DNA of 64,000 bases from Kitagawia praeruptora (GCA_037693485.1 CM075345.1:203501-267500), one strand, 5' to 3'. Positions 44,595 through 56,449 are shown, counted from the first letter of the stretch. Translations and numbers: made by a program. Notes: generated by a model from the sequence alone, not told the origin.

Positions 44595-46202
44595 TTTTTG
44601 CAAGAAAGAACCGACTTCATTAATAAATGATAGAGTTTACACCATCCAAAAAAATGAGACATTCTCTCATCCACAAAAGCTTATCATCTAACCGAAAGGT
44701 ATGCTTAACCAATACATGGGTCGTAACCTAAATTACGACTGACATGAGAAAGAGATTCCTCCGGAAGTTTAGAAAATAAAACCTTTATATCAAAGAAGAA
44801 TACTCCTAACACAAGTAGGCCTCGTTAAAACCCCGCATGAGCAAAACCCTATGGGAAAAAAACTCAAGGGGAAAAAGAGTGCCCACAATTCCTCAATTAC
44901 AAAGAGACTAAAAACAAAACAGGGACTCCTTGTTGTTCCTTCCAAAGTCCGAGATTCTGCCTACAAAGCCAAAATTCTGCCTCCATTCATCTTCCCGTTT
45001 CACTTCTTCCTACCCAAAGAATTCTGAAAAACCAAAACCGCAACAAATAAACTAAGTCAAAAGAAACCATCAAAACAAAATTACTTAAAAATTTATTTAG
45101 TGCAGTATACTTAATAAAAGTGAACAGTTCTTATATATCTCAACCAAAGGGACCCCTTTGGTTCTCAGTAACACTAAAAAATGACAAAACAAATTCTTCA
45201 ACCGACGACAAACTATACACCATATAATCCATATAAAACATTATATATATTCACTACACTATATTGTAATAATTACTACTATTAATTCCTCTAAGTTACT
45301 AAAACCAACCAAAGGGGTATCCTTTGGTTAGACTCTAAAAACATCAATCAGTAGAGGTTGAAACTTCTAAAGTCTGTTAAACTCTGTATCGAAAACCCAT
45401 TCCAGGTTACCGCTAAGATTAAAACAACCTTAAGATTGGATTGATTAATAATGACAAGCCGAATACTACAAATCCCAGAGTCTCAATCCGAGCCATGGTC
45501 CTAAAAATGTCATATTGTTGACACCATTTTATGGTTCTTTAAAATCAAACTTAACAAATACCAAACGAAATTGCATTTCTTTCAAATTATTAAGATTATT
45601 CATTGATATACCTATACTTTGTATTCCATATAAACTTTATTGATTCAATTTCTATATAAACTTTATTGATTCAATTACTATCTAATATCTATAGAGATAC
45701 TTTAGTCCAATAATTGTCCATGTAACACACTACTTATAATACAAGAACATAATCGAGGTCATTTAGTAACCAGTGAGATAGTTGTCAAAATAAAACATAT
45801 TCATTAAAATGGGGAACAAAGCGCCTCTAGTCCTGCATAACTATACTAGTATTATTCCACTACCACACAGTAACCATACTGCAGAAAAACATGTAATTGT
45901 TATACATTGATATATACATTGACAACTTCAAGTAACCATAGCTGTCAATTATAATTAATTGAGAGCTCAGACTTGCTGCAGATGATTTATGATTGAGTAT
46001 AGTTCATTTGCTAAACCTAACCTAACCCGTTATACTACCGCCGCAACAAAACTCCAAAAGACCATATAAAATATTGAAGCATAATTATTTATATCAAGGC
46101 AGAAGCATTACCTTTAGTCGTACATACATCTACTCCAAACATTTGAAATTTTTCCTTTTAGCTCATCTATAAAAGCAAAACACCACCCTTACTAAAAAAA
46201 TA

Positions 46203-46526
46203 CTCCCTCCGTCCCAGCCAGTTCTTTACATGGCGGCTGGGCACGGAGGTCAAGGATAGTGGGTGTAAAGTGGATGTAATATTGGTAAAATAAATGAGGT
46301 AGTGGGTGTAATAGTGATTTTATTGTTAAAATAAGTGAAGTAGTGGGTGTAATAGTGATTTTATTGTTAAAATAAGTTAAGTAGTGGGTGAAATAGTGTA
46401 AAGTATTGTTAAAATAAGTGAAGTAGTGGGTGTAATAGTGTTAAAACTTACTATTTTGGGTAATGTAAAGAAATGGTGGGACGGCCAAAAAAGGAAATTG
46501 TAAAGAAATAGATGGGACAGAGGGAG
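46203..46526. mobile_element. Stowaway-type MITE with internal tandem repeats
   Basis: Ends CTCCCTCCGTCCCA and TGGGACAGAGGGAG (one mismatch in 14), flanked by TA (46201-46202 and 46527-46528). It contains about four units of roughly 42-45 bp with AAGTAGTGGGTGTAATAGTG (46285-46445). Related to, but distinct from, the MITE at 43824. Confidence 0.92.
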
Positions 46527-46964
46527 TACCTCCATAGGCCAGCTAGTTGCTATTTAAGTAAACTAATAAAATACATATAAAAGTATTACAAGAATAAATA
46601 GGAAACTATCAAATATACGATGTGTATCAGAAGAAAAAGAAGTAAAGGGAAAGCAAAGAAAATTAAGATTTATTTCTCCAAAATTTATCTATACTTTGTT
46701 TTCACAGTAAAAGCTACGGTAAGTATAAATTGATGCAAGCTCAAAGTTCTTCCACATTTTATCCGTATTGATTCAGCTTGATTTCAACTCTCCCGATTTC
46801 CATAGGAGGGTCTGAAAGCAGATAAACATAATCTCAATTTTCGAGTTTTATCTTCACTCTATTCTCTTAATTCTGTGAACCTTCCACTAGTTTAAAAACC
46901 TTTTTATATCTATTTATGAACATCACAAGATATTTCGAAAAACCATACCTGATACCTTATTAGA

Positions 46965-47325
46965 TCATAGATTGGTGTCGTCATGGTAAAGAGACCCTTC
47001 TATCCATGATTTTTCTTCGTGTAGCTTAAGGGCCTGCTTTGCCAAGTTATGAGCCACTACATTATATTTACGATTAATGTAAGACACGGTAGCCTCACTG
47101 AAGTTCGTCAACAAATCCTTTATATCGCTGAAAAGGATTCCAAGCTCATTATGATACGAATCTGAATTATTTAATGCTGACACCAGGCTTAATGAATCCG
47201 ATGAAATTTTCTGGATTGGTATTCCGATAGTTTGAGCCCACCGCAGTCCCACGACGAGTGCTAAAGCTTCTGCATGAAAGGCAGATAATAAACCTTCTAG
47301 AGGTTTTGAAAGTGTGGCCTGGATG
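46965..47325 (-). pseudogene. L1 polymerase C-terminal RNase H domain fragment
   Basis: Open from the truncation point: GLLSAFHAEALALVVGLRWA, then ISSDSLSLVSALN and VSYINRKYNVVAHNLAKQAL, ending at a stop at 46965. This is the RVT_3/RNase H domain at the C-terminus of plant L1 ORF2, with the Glu in AEALAL and the Asp in SDSLSLV visible. The first catalytic Asp region is cut off, so it is non-functional. Confidence 0.86.
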
Positions 47326-47377
47326 AAAGGGGATCCCTTTGATTACATATATAAAACTGTTCAATTTTATTAAGTAT

Positions 47378-47867
47378 ACTGCATATAATTATTATTTAAT
47401 ATATATTCGATTAATGGTTCTTTGGCACAGTTTTATTTGTTGTGATTGTTTTGTTGATCTTTTCAGTTTTCCTTGGGTGGGAAGAAGTGTAAAGAGAAAA
47501 TGAATGACGACAGAATTTTGGGGTTTTAGTGGAATCAACAAGAAGTTCCTAGCAATTTCTTTATAGCTACATATTAGGAGTCTTTGTAAATCGTTGTTCT
47601 TGTGATAATGGAGGGTACTCTTTTCCCACTTGAATTTTTTTTTTCCAAAAGGTTTTTGCTCTTGTGGATTTTTAATAAGGCCTTTCGTTGATCTTTTTGT
47701 AGGTTTTCTATTTGGGTCTTTGAGTTTATTATCTAAGTTTCCGGGGACATCTTGCATGTCTTTTGATTAGTATAATGAGCTCTTTGAACGATAGAAACTC
47801 CGTTTTTCGGATATTGTATCTTATCCAATTCATTAATGAGAATGTTAGTTTTGTCAAAAAAAAAAAA
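47378..47867 (+). mobile_element. L1 3' end (plus orientation)
   Basis: Contains the L1 3' UTR pattern GAGGGTACTCTTTTCCCACT, TTTTTGCTCTTGTGGATTTT and AATAAGGCC, then AATTCATTAATGAGAATG and a poly(A) run (47856-47867). The left edge is uncertain. AAGTATA before 47378 and after the poly(A) could be a 7-bp duplication. It diverges from the L1 copy at 44595-47325, so the two tails point away from each other. Confidence 0.65.
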
Positions 47868-48114
47868 GTATATACCGTCATGTCATCAGGCGATATCAAA
47901 GACATTTTTTGTTTTCAAAATTCTTACTCCTCCTTATTGATACTTAGCTGGGAAAAAAAACTCTTTAGTGATTAAACATCACTTTCTCAACTCTTTATTG
48001 ATCAAACATCACTTGTACAAGAGTTGCTCCCTATGGACAGTGCCAGCAGGCAGGTTATACGTCTAACAAAATGAATTACATGCAAATTACATGGAAACCC
48101 AAAACAAAACATAC

Positions 48115-51100
48115 TTATACAAGTGGAGTTCTAGCAATATGAGATCTATGGTTACGACTGATAGGGAGGTTAACGTATACATCATGAACTTCCTGCTTGC
48201 AAACGTCTCCAGTGTCCCTGTCTATAGCATAGCAAACATAAACGGTTTCAATTACATTATCCAGAACATGCACAATGAAACCGAGTACAACCAACAGCAG
48301 GAGACATGCCATAACAGCAATGAAGTACGAGTCAACTCCAATACCAATGACCCCTCTCAATATCACACATACCTGCATGTCAAGATAGCCAGAAATTAAA
48401 CGAGTAAAGGATAGATACCAAGATATATATGGACTAACACAAGCTTGTAATAACTCAGAAAGATAATTTTGTACACACATATATGTACACTTGCATGCTG
48501 TGTTGCCCAAACTCTATATTTCACATTTATATGCTTTGTTTTAAAATCATAAAGTAGATACTTTATGACATGTAAGTTTACGAATCACAGCAATGAGAAA
48601 AACTTAAGTATATAATGTAAGGCAAGCGGGCAGTGTATTACTGTATTAGCTAAACACTAGATAGATAGGCTCTTAAAAATCAAATCATGTATGTAATACA
48701 TACATGGCATAAAAACAGTATACTACTGACATAAAAACAACCATGAAATGGCATAATCTCAAAATGCAAAACAGTATATATCAGAGGAAAACTACTTACC
48801 ACAATCCCATATATTGCTGCGAAAACAAAACTAATACCTCCCAGCATACGAGTGGAGACGGTTTCAACGAAAACAGCTGACAGAAGATTGCGGCTAAGAA
48901 GTTCATATGTCATCCTTGCAGAAGTGCAGTAAGCTTCACCAGTTATTGCAGCAAAGTTTATGGCAAACTTGTTAAGAAAATCAAATGTGGCCATAAAAGC
49001 ATTGACACAACATCGAAGAATTAGATTAAAAATTCCAGGAAGATCTTGTTTTGCATTGTCAACAGAAGCGCGAACCAAACGAACAACAAAAATTAATAGC
49101 CCTGAAAAACATATTGTGCCAAAGGACGGGCCAAATGCATTCCTGCAACACGAAAAGGATATTTGTGTTAAGATGGCAGGAAGAATCTGTACTGCAAACA
49201 ATATGCAAGACTAGACAGGATAAAACAAGCTCGACAATATATTCTCATATGAATAAAAATACAATACATAGGTGAAATTGATGCAATATAAGCCATCTGT
49301 CCATGTGACCCGTTCAAATCATGCACAATCTATGCCTGACCAGATACAACAATTTATTGTATTATTTAAGCACAGTTTCTTTCATAATAAAAGCTTCAGC
49401 CTGAACCAATCAACAGGATCAACCCTCTGAGGGTCATGATTCTCTTAATCGCCACAAACCCCATATGTAATAAAAAATAAATGATGTACATACATATGGA
49501 AAAAAATCTATACTCGCTTAGAATAACCAAAAGATTTTAGCATGCCATACAAATGCATGACGCGAAAAAATATAATTCCTTTATTTAGTAACCGTCATTT
49601 CAAACTAACATAATCAATTAAAGAGTAGAAATCAACATGAAAGCAAGGACTTGCATTTGCATGCAAAAACAACACCACAGATGTAAAATATCTTAACACT
49701 ATACATAGGAGATTCTAGTGAGTAATAGTTTCTCAAAAGAAACCCATCACAAGGATTCTTTCTCACTCTAAAGGTGGCTACATGGTTATTAAGAATGAAT
49801 CCTCAAAGTCCCTCTAAGCAAAAAAGAACCTCAAAGTCAAGACACCCTGAGAATAGAACAAGAAATACTGAATATCCTTAGCATAGTAGTAACCACTTAC
49901 CCAAAAAGATAGGATGAGCTGCACAAAAGATTTACACTTTATGTAGTAGATAGATTGTTTAGCAGGGAGTTTACAACATACATGTGATCTGATTGAGTTT
50001 TCATAAACATCCTGTTCTTCCGCATGAATAATGTACAGACATGTCTCTCCACCTCTTGGTGTTTGGTAAGCTGGGTAGCACGGTTGCGGCTATTAGGTAA
50101 CGCACCGCGCACCGGGTGCGGCCAGGTGTGTACCGGGTGCGCCACCCGGCGTATCCCCGTATTTCTCGGCGGGGATTCGTGGGGGATACGGGAGGGGTAT
50201 TTTTTGTAATTTTCCAGTCAAGCGAAAAAGTGTGATTCCATCGGCTGTCGTCACTTACATCGAAGGGAGGGGTTTGTCTCTGCATCTCCGTCGGCCGCTG
50301 CCTTCATAGCCACCTTGGTCGTCATCTCCGGTAAGCCCCTTCTTTCTTCTTCTAGTTTGTTTCTTCTTTCTTCTTGCAACGATTTGTATGTATATGTATG
50401 TATATGTATTATGTAATCAATCTGCTTTGTTCTACTTTGAGTGTTTTCAGTTTAGAAATATATATACATGTCGTGTATATCGTATATGTGATGTACTGGT
50501 GTGTTGTTCGTGTATATACAAGACCACTGACTACTGTTTACGAAGGGTTGACTTTGTTTTGGACTTGATTTTTCAAAAACTAATGTTAATAAGTTACTAA
50601 TATTTATTTATTACATGATGGTTTATGTGATTAAATGTTGATTTGACCTTGAATTTGGAGACTTTATTTGCTACTATCACTGGAACAAAAAAACTGATTT
50701 TAATTATATATAATGTATATTTTAATATTATTATATTTGCCAAATTCCCCCGCACCCGAATCCCCATATTTTTAATTTTGCCGAATTCGCATATACCCGC
50801 AGGCCCGCACCCTTGCTTCACAGTTAGTAACAAATCTAATAACCAAGTAAATAATGGTGGGTACTGGGTACGTATCCTTAACTCCTTCCCCAATGGAAAG
50901 GGAATACAAAAACAGAAAACAAGGAGCAAGAGACAAAATATGTACAAACAACAAGTCTACCAATAAATGTGCATCTTATAGAACTTTGGGAAAGATAAAA
51001 CTTATGAACCACCTAGTTAAAGGATGAAAATGTATTGAAGAATATGTTTCAATTTATAAGGCAGGTCTACATTCAAATGACTAGAAATAAAACTTAAAGA

Positions 51101-52532
51101 GAAAATTGTTACATTTTGCTCATAGATGAACAAGAAGTTGCCTACTTGTTCAAAGTATTTTGTGTACATTATTTCTTGTTCAATGTACTTCAAGAAATGA
51201 CCCTAAAGCATATATTGTCCGAAGAATTAAGATTCACTAAATTAAAATGGCTCATATCTGATAAAAAAATAAATCAACATGTCCATCATGGTAATTGAAA
51301 GAGATCCAGTTTATTACAAGTTAGAAGATGTAGTCATATAGTCCAGCATTTAAATCCCAAGAACAACAATAAGGTTGATAATTATATTAATAAAGCCTTC
51401 TAATGGTTCAGATATTTAAAAGTAATATTTAGTGGAAGATCATTAAACAATTACCCCCCCCATCAACTAAGATTTAAGACAATTAATCACAGCCATAAAT
51501 TAAGACACTAACAGCTTGCAAATGTCAAGACACTGACCTCAGGGAACTCCTTAAACTTCTTTTCAAGCTCGACTCGTCCTTGGAGAAGTACCACTGAGCA
51601 ATTGTCCCGCTTACAACATACACCTGGGCTTCCATCATCGCAGCTGCAGACCACAGCATGGTAAGAATAGCCAACACATAGTAAGCCGGAACCCATCCAT
51701 CTTGTTTCCACGCACAATAATACTCTCCGTCCTTTTCTCGGGGCACAATTTTCCCATTTAACCTTGCAAACACTAAAAACACCACAATTGGCACAAAATA
51801 CACAAACAACCCAAGACTCAAAGCCGGAAGAACCCCCAGCAAACTCAAATTCTCCGACAATGCATTAGCAGAAACCCCAATTATACTCACAGTCAACTCA
51901 ATTCTGTGCCAATTGACGACAAAAATCCACACAATAACCGCAATAATCAAGAAAACAAACAACAGAACCAAAATTCGATAAACTAAAGGAAATGATTGAC
52001 TACAAGTAGAAGTAACAGTACAAGCAACAAACCAATACACATTAACAAATATAGGAACTATAACAAAAAAGGGAAGTGAAGCATAAACAATTTGTTTAGT
52101 ATAATGTTTAAGCAAAGTAAGCAAAAAAGCAGCAAAGGGTACACTCAAAACCAAAGTAATAACAAGGGTCCAAAACAAGATTTCAAAAAGATTGGATGCT
52201 TTTGGTGGGAAATTGTTTAAAAGTGTAATCTTGAAAGAACGTGAAGTGGGTTTGATGCAAGAAGTAGTGTTTGAGTCAAAAGTGAAAGAAGAAATGTGAG
52301 ATGAATTAGGGTTATGATTAATTGAAGCAAAGATTCCAAAGGCAAAAGTGGAGAGAATAAAGAGAAAGAAGAGGATGAGAAAAGGGAGGTCTTTGATGGG
52401 TCGGGTAGTGTAGTTGTATGTGATTTGGGTGGGTTCTTCTAGGTCGGATGTTGATGGGTCAGGGTTGATTTGAGATGGGTATGGGTTGGATAGGAGGAGA
52501 GGTTGGGTTGGAGAGGAAGATGGGTCGGCCAT
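48115..52532 (-). CDS. Choline transporter-like protein (CTL/SLC44, PNS1 family), three exons
   Basis: Exons on the minus strand: 51538-52532, 48800-49142 and 48115-48372 (995 + 343 + 258 bp, 531 residues). Donors are GAG|GTCAGT and GTG|GTAAGT; acceptors are GTTGCAG and CATGCAG. Phases agree: the first intron splits an Arg codon, the second is between codons. A hydrophilic Pro/Ser-rich N-terminus (1-48) precedes hydrophobic segments near 49-70, 115-141, 148-171, 183-206, 231-256 and 281-303, with more in exons 2 and 3, about ten in total. Family marks are VSGTIAQWYF (308-317), RNAFGPSFGTICFSGLL across the first junction, and the C-terminal VCYAIDRDTGDVCKQEVH then LPISRNHRS. Length matches plant members. 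Such proteins are membrane transporters linked to choline or related solutes; the substrate cannot be read from sequence. No stops or frame breaks. Confidence 0.93.
48373..48799 (-). other. Intron 2 of the choline transporter-like gene
   Basis: 427 bp, GT...AG, AT-rich, no insertion recognised. Confidence 0.88.
49143..51537 (-). other. Intron 1 of the choline transporter-like gene
   Basis: 2395 bp, GT...AG, between the split Arg codon. Its middle holds a GC-rich block and a matching right end (50079-50815) that look like an inserted DNA transposon. The remaining sequence is ordinary AT-rich intron. Confidence 0.88.
50079..50815. mobile_element. Possible hAT-type non-autonomous element in intron 1
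   Basis: The left edge CACGGTTGCGG and the right edge (inverted) CAAGGGTGCGGG match at most positions. Both sub-terminal zones have the GGTGCGGG / CCCCGAATCC patterns common in plant hAT elements. A leader-like segment CTCCGTCGGCCGCTGCC then GGTAAGCCCC (about 50288-50340) suggests the promoter and first exon of a former transposase gene. I could not find an 8-bp target duplication, so the limits are tentative. Confidence 0.45.
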
Positions 52533-52912
52533 CTTTTGAAGATTTGTGATTGTGAATTTAGTGTGTGTGTGTATGTGTGTGCGTGTGTGTTTTGGAGAAG
52601 AGATAGTTGATTGACTACTACAGACTACAGTCTACAGCTCATGTGAGCTGGAGCCTAGAAGAGATGATCATGGTGGTTAATGTTAAGTCAATGCAGTAAC
52701 ATAGTGATCAGGGGAAAATATTAAGAAGAATGTAGCATCTCATTTATACCATTGTATGTTCTTTTTTTTAGGGAAAAAAACATATATTCAACTTTTTATT
52801 TAAAGAAATGGCCAAGATTATAACGATGAAGTTTATTAATAATTAAGATTAACTTTTTCTTCAAAAAAAAGATTAACTTACTAAATTTAGTTGATGAGAA
52901 TTGCATGCTTTT
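52533..52912 (-). promoter_or_regulatory. Leader and promoter-proximal region of the choline transporter-like gene
   Basis: Upstream of the ATG is a (GT)n microsatellite (52561-52591; CA-repeat in the mRNA sense), then a perfect 7+2+7 palindrome CAGCTCATGTGAGCTG (52635-52650). No clear TATA box could be chosen. Only about 380 bp separate the ATG from the LTR element. Confidence 0.5.
52561..52591. repeat. GT microsatellite
   Basis: Interrupted GTGTGTGT runs about 30 bp long in the putative leader of the choline transporter-like gene. Confidence 0.85.
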
Positions 52913-54067
52913 TGTTGTAGGGAGAATTTCGTTACAACACGAAATTGGAGGTTGCTGGAATCACGGAGCAAAATACAGATATTTTGCTAAGAACACGAAG
53001 AACACTGGAGGAGATTGGTGTTTGCTTGTGGCTGATCTTGTTGATAGATAGTCAGGGGTGAGCTGAGGCGTATCTAAACAAGGTGCCTACGTACCCTATT
53101 TATAGGGATCAAGCCATACGTAGTTCTTGGAGAAGAAGTTACCTAGGCGGGCTAGGGTTTTAAGAGATAAGCCATAGTCCAAGCCCACTTGTTTAGGGCT
53201 GACGTGGCAATGAGTCATCAACCCCATCCATGATCCATGGCCCAGCTGTGGAAGCCCATATTCTCGAACGGATAGAGTTGGCCAGTAGAGAAGCAACAAG
53301 GGCTTTGCATGCGACCTCGAGGGATCAGGCCATGCGAAGCGATCCCTTGTGTCCAGCTGCTCATGCGACCTCGAGGGGTCTGGCCATGAGCCTTCTAGAG
53401 AAGAAGAGATAGTGATCTCGTTTTAGTTTGTAGATGTGACCCCGCTGTGGAGGTTATGTGTGAAGCGATCCCTTGACGGGAGCCTGACGAAGCGATCCCT
53501 GGGTAGCGACCCCGGTAGATGCGACCCCGAGGCTGAGCAACATGAGAGGCGCAAAGGCCTAGCGTGAGAGGCGCAGAGGCCTAGCGTGAGAGAATAGACA
53601 AGGTGCTCCTGTAGCGAGGTGGCCTTGTTGCTAGAGGTGGCCCTGTAGCGAGGTGGCCCTGTAGCGAGGCGGCCCTGTAGCGAGGTGGCCCTGTAGCGAG
53701 GCGGCCCTGTAGCGAGGCGGCCCTGTAGCGAGGCGGCCCCGTAGATGCGACCTTGAGGCCGGGCTAGCATGAAACGCCTAGAGGCCTAGCGTGAGAGGAC
53801 GCCTTGAGTAGCAGCAGGATGTCAAAGTGAGGTGACCCCTAGGGCGGGATCATGTCTTCGAGAGATTGTCTTCAAATAATATGATGAGATAAAGGTGAGG
53901 CGATCCCTGATCGGGCCTCACACCTTGTTGATCCTTCTTCAATATTTAAGCCCATTAGTAGATAATTGAGCCCATTAAGAGAGGTGGTTGAGCCCATTAA
54001 GAGAGGTGGGCCCCTTGTATAGTCGTTTGAGCCTGTTTAGGATATATGCCGAGATTCGAGCATAACA
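52913..54067 (-). repeat. 3' LTR of the tandem-repeat gypsy element (1155 bp)
   Basis: Starts TGTTGTAGGGAG and ends GAGCATAACA. CCCTATTTATAGGG (about 53094-53107) is a palindromic TATA-like site, shared with the other two LTRs of this family. An array of 16-bp units CTGTAGCGAGGCGGCC lies at 53609-53740. Confidence 0.9.
53609..53740. repeat. 16-bp tandem array in the 3' LTR
   Basis: Seven to eight units of CTGTAGCGAGG(T/C)GGCC; one unit is altered (TTGTTGCTAGAGGTGG). Confidence 0.9.
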
Positions 54068-54339
54068 ACTACCCCCGATTCCATATTGCCATTATGAATG
54101 CAATGTGGAATCAAGTAAAATGACGCCTTCCAGTTGATGCGAAGCCATTTATGTGTGAGTGATGGTGACCTCGAAGGGTCCTTCCAAGCACAATATGGTC
54201 CTTCAGGGACCTTGAAAGGCGACCTCATAGGGCCTTGCGATCATAAATTGTGAAATATGTCTTTTGTTTAGCTGATATATGAGCTCATGCTTCCACTTAT
54301 ATCTTCAAGTTCTTAATTCTTAGAATATGATGAGAGGAC

Positions 54340-54655
54340 TCCTTATATGATGAGAAGACTCCCTTTATGTTGAGGACTCCTCATAAGTTGAGAGGACTCC
54401 TTGAAGCCTCATATGTTGAGAGGCCTCCTTGTAGCCCCATATGTTGAGAGGCCTCCTTGTAGCCCCATATGTTGAGAGGCCTCCTCCTCGCAGCCTCATA
54501 TGTTGAGAGGCCTTCTCCTCGTAACCTCATATGTTGAGAGGCCTTCTCCTCGCAGCCTCATATGTTGAGAGGCCTCCTCCTCCTCGCAGCCTCATATATT
54601 AAGAGGCCTTCTCCTCGTAGCCTCATATGTTTGAGAGGCCTCCTCCTCGCACTTG
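54340..54655. repeat. 30-36-bp tandem array with TCATATGTTGAGAGGCCTCC
   Basis: About nine units of CATATGTTGAGAGGCCTCC plus a variable CTCCTCGCAGCCT spacer inside the gypsy element. Confidence 0.85.
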
Positions 54656-55062
54656 TAGACTTAATTTCTTTACTTATTTGGATGCTCCTTGAACCTGGAT
54701 TGGCTTGCTTTATTGATGCTCCTTTATTTGATGTTTATAATATTGAAAAGTACCATAGGCCTCGTATCTGCTTATAGAAGGGACTCATGTTGCATGATTT
54801 TAGCATGTATAGATTCTCCCATAACGCCTCTTCATATCTGTTAAATTTTTCCCAAGTGTTTAGAATAGTTGATAAGGTCTTCAAATGATCCTGATCGCTG
54901 AAAGATTGACCTTAGCATATGAGTTGAGATAGTTCTACAGAGTATAGACTTATCGATCATGCCTATGGGCCGAGAGGCCTTGCATCACAAGATGTCACAT
55001 TGCTAGAGGCTGGACTTTTAATTTTTTAAATGTCTTGTTGGAAGAGGTGTTTATATAATGCC

Positions 55063-55075
55063 ACTACCCCCCGAG
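55063..55075 (-). other. Second polypurine-like tract inside the tandem-repeat element
   Basis: The minus strand reads ACTCGGGGGGTAGTGG, resembling the tract beside the 3' LTR (ATCGGGGGTAGT), about 1 kb away. Confidence 0.5.
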
Positions 55076-55243
55076 TCCTCATTATCATTATAGATGTGAT
55101 GAGGAATCAACATGTTTCAGCATCCTTCTTGTATTATTAGAGGTTGACACCATTTGTTATGAAGAGAATTAGGTGTGATCCCGCTACAAGCATACTTGAC
55201 TTTTTCAACGCTATCCCAGAGTACTTATACTCTTCATTGTTGT

Positions 55244-55512
55244 GCCAAGGCACTTGGCCTCATCAACGCTATCCCGGAGCCCTTGGCCTCATCATGCTAT
55301 CCCAAGGCCCTTGGCCTCATAACACTATCCCGGGGCCCTTGGCCTCGTCATGCTATCCCGAGGCACTTGGCCTCGTCATGCTATCCCGAGGCCTTTGGCC
55401 TCATCACGCTATCCCGGGGCACTTGGACTCATCATCGCTATCCCGAGGCACTTGGCCTCGTCATGCTATCCTGGGGTACTTGGCCTGGTCATGCTATCTA
55501 GGGGCCTTTGCC
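55244..55512. repeat. About 29-bp tandem array with CACTTGGCCTCGTCATGC
   Basis: Some nine to ten units of CTTGGCCTCGTCATGCTATCC-CGAGGCA with point changes. The plus-strand ORFs of 108-129 codons here are products of the repeat. Confidence 0.88.
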
Positions 55513-55859
55513 AGGCTAAACGAGAGCACTTAAGCTTCTTCAATGTCATAATAGGCTTCCCTTTGTTGCACATGTAATAAGATATTGAGGTCTTGAGTTC
55601 ATTTTGATCTTTAACTACTTTGGCTTCTATCCTTTCATCTCTAGTGCGAGCTCGCAGTTAATGATGAGAGCCTCGGGGTCAACCTCGTTATGTGTTGCTT
55701 GCTCTTCCCCGTGTCTTGAGATAGTAGATGACCTCCTTATTGCCGGCGAGGATCAGGGGCGTCCCCCCTCTCCTCGACGTAGAGGTATTTCACCAAGAAA
55801 GAAGCATCTCATGTAGAAATATCTCATTTGAAAGGCATCTCAAGATCTCAATAGCCACT

Positions 55860-56325
55860 CCATATAGGGGCCTCATTAGTCACATAAGAGGGGGCCTCGT
55901 TAGCTACATCATATAGGGGGCCTCACAATCTCGACGAGGAGATGGGGGTCTGTCATCACGACGATGGGACCACTCACGATTTCCACAAGAAGAGGGGGTC
56001 TGTCATCATGACGATGGGACCGCTCACGATCTCGATGAGGAGATGGAGGTCACTTAGAACCTTGACCCTTGCCTTGGCCTCTATCACTTATCCTTCTTGT
56101 CAGTAGTGAGCTCCTCGAGCTTGACTTCTCTTGATCCTCCTTTCAATCCTTATTTTTACAATCTCGGGGTCGGGCTCGTACTTATGGGACCGCTCACACT
56201 CTCAACGAGCAGAGGGGGGTCTCTCGTCGCGATGATGGGACCGCTCACGCTCTCTACGAAGTGAGGGGGGTCTGTCTTCGCGACGATTGGACCGCTCACG
56301 CTCTCAACGAAGAGATGGGGGTCAT
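55860..56325. repeat. About 65-70-bp array with GATGGGACCGCTCACG
   Basis: About five degenerate units containing ACGATGGGACCGCTCACG, a TCTCGACGAGGAGA-like part and GGGGGTCTGTC. Confidence 0.75.
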
Positions 56326-56449
56326 TCCAAACCTTGGCTCCTACCTTGGCCTCGCTCCTAGTAACGTCGCTTATCCTTCTCGAATGTGGCCTGACAGCGC
56401 TAGGTGAGGCCTCATTGCGCTAGGTGCAAGCATGGCCTCGCTCCTATGG

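Larger units (their letters stand above)
44595..47325 (-). mobile_element. 5'-truncated L1-type LINE with RNase H remnant
   Basis: The left end is a T-run followed by TGCAAGAAAGAACCGACTTC, that is, a minus-strand tail ending in poly(A). The block GGCCTCGTTAAAACCCC ... CCTATGGGAAAAAAACTC (about 44819-44866) is the usual plant L1 3' UTR. The right end contains the last part of the polymerase ORF. A 15-bp duplication flanks it. A Stowaway MITE (46203-46526), and probably a small palindromic element near 45140-45330, sit in the long 3' part. Confidence 0.82.

Noticed and set aside
50597..50966. Overlapping 107- and 116-codon ORFs in intron 1
   Set aside because: They are on opposite strands inside the intron and cover the hAT-like right edge. 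No recognisable domain.
53423..53770. 115-codon ORF with RLATGPPRYRA repeats (also 57316-57537)
   Set aside because: Translation of the 16-bp LTR array, with different length in the two LTRs.
55144..55577. Repetitive ORFs of 75-129 codons
   Set aside because: Pure translation of the 29-bp array. The element reads on the other strand and has no such protein.
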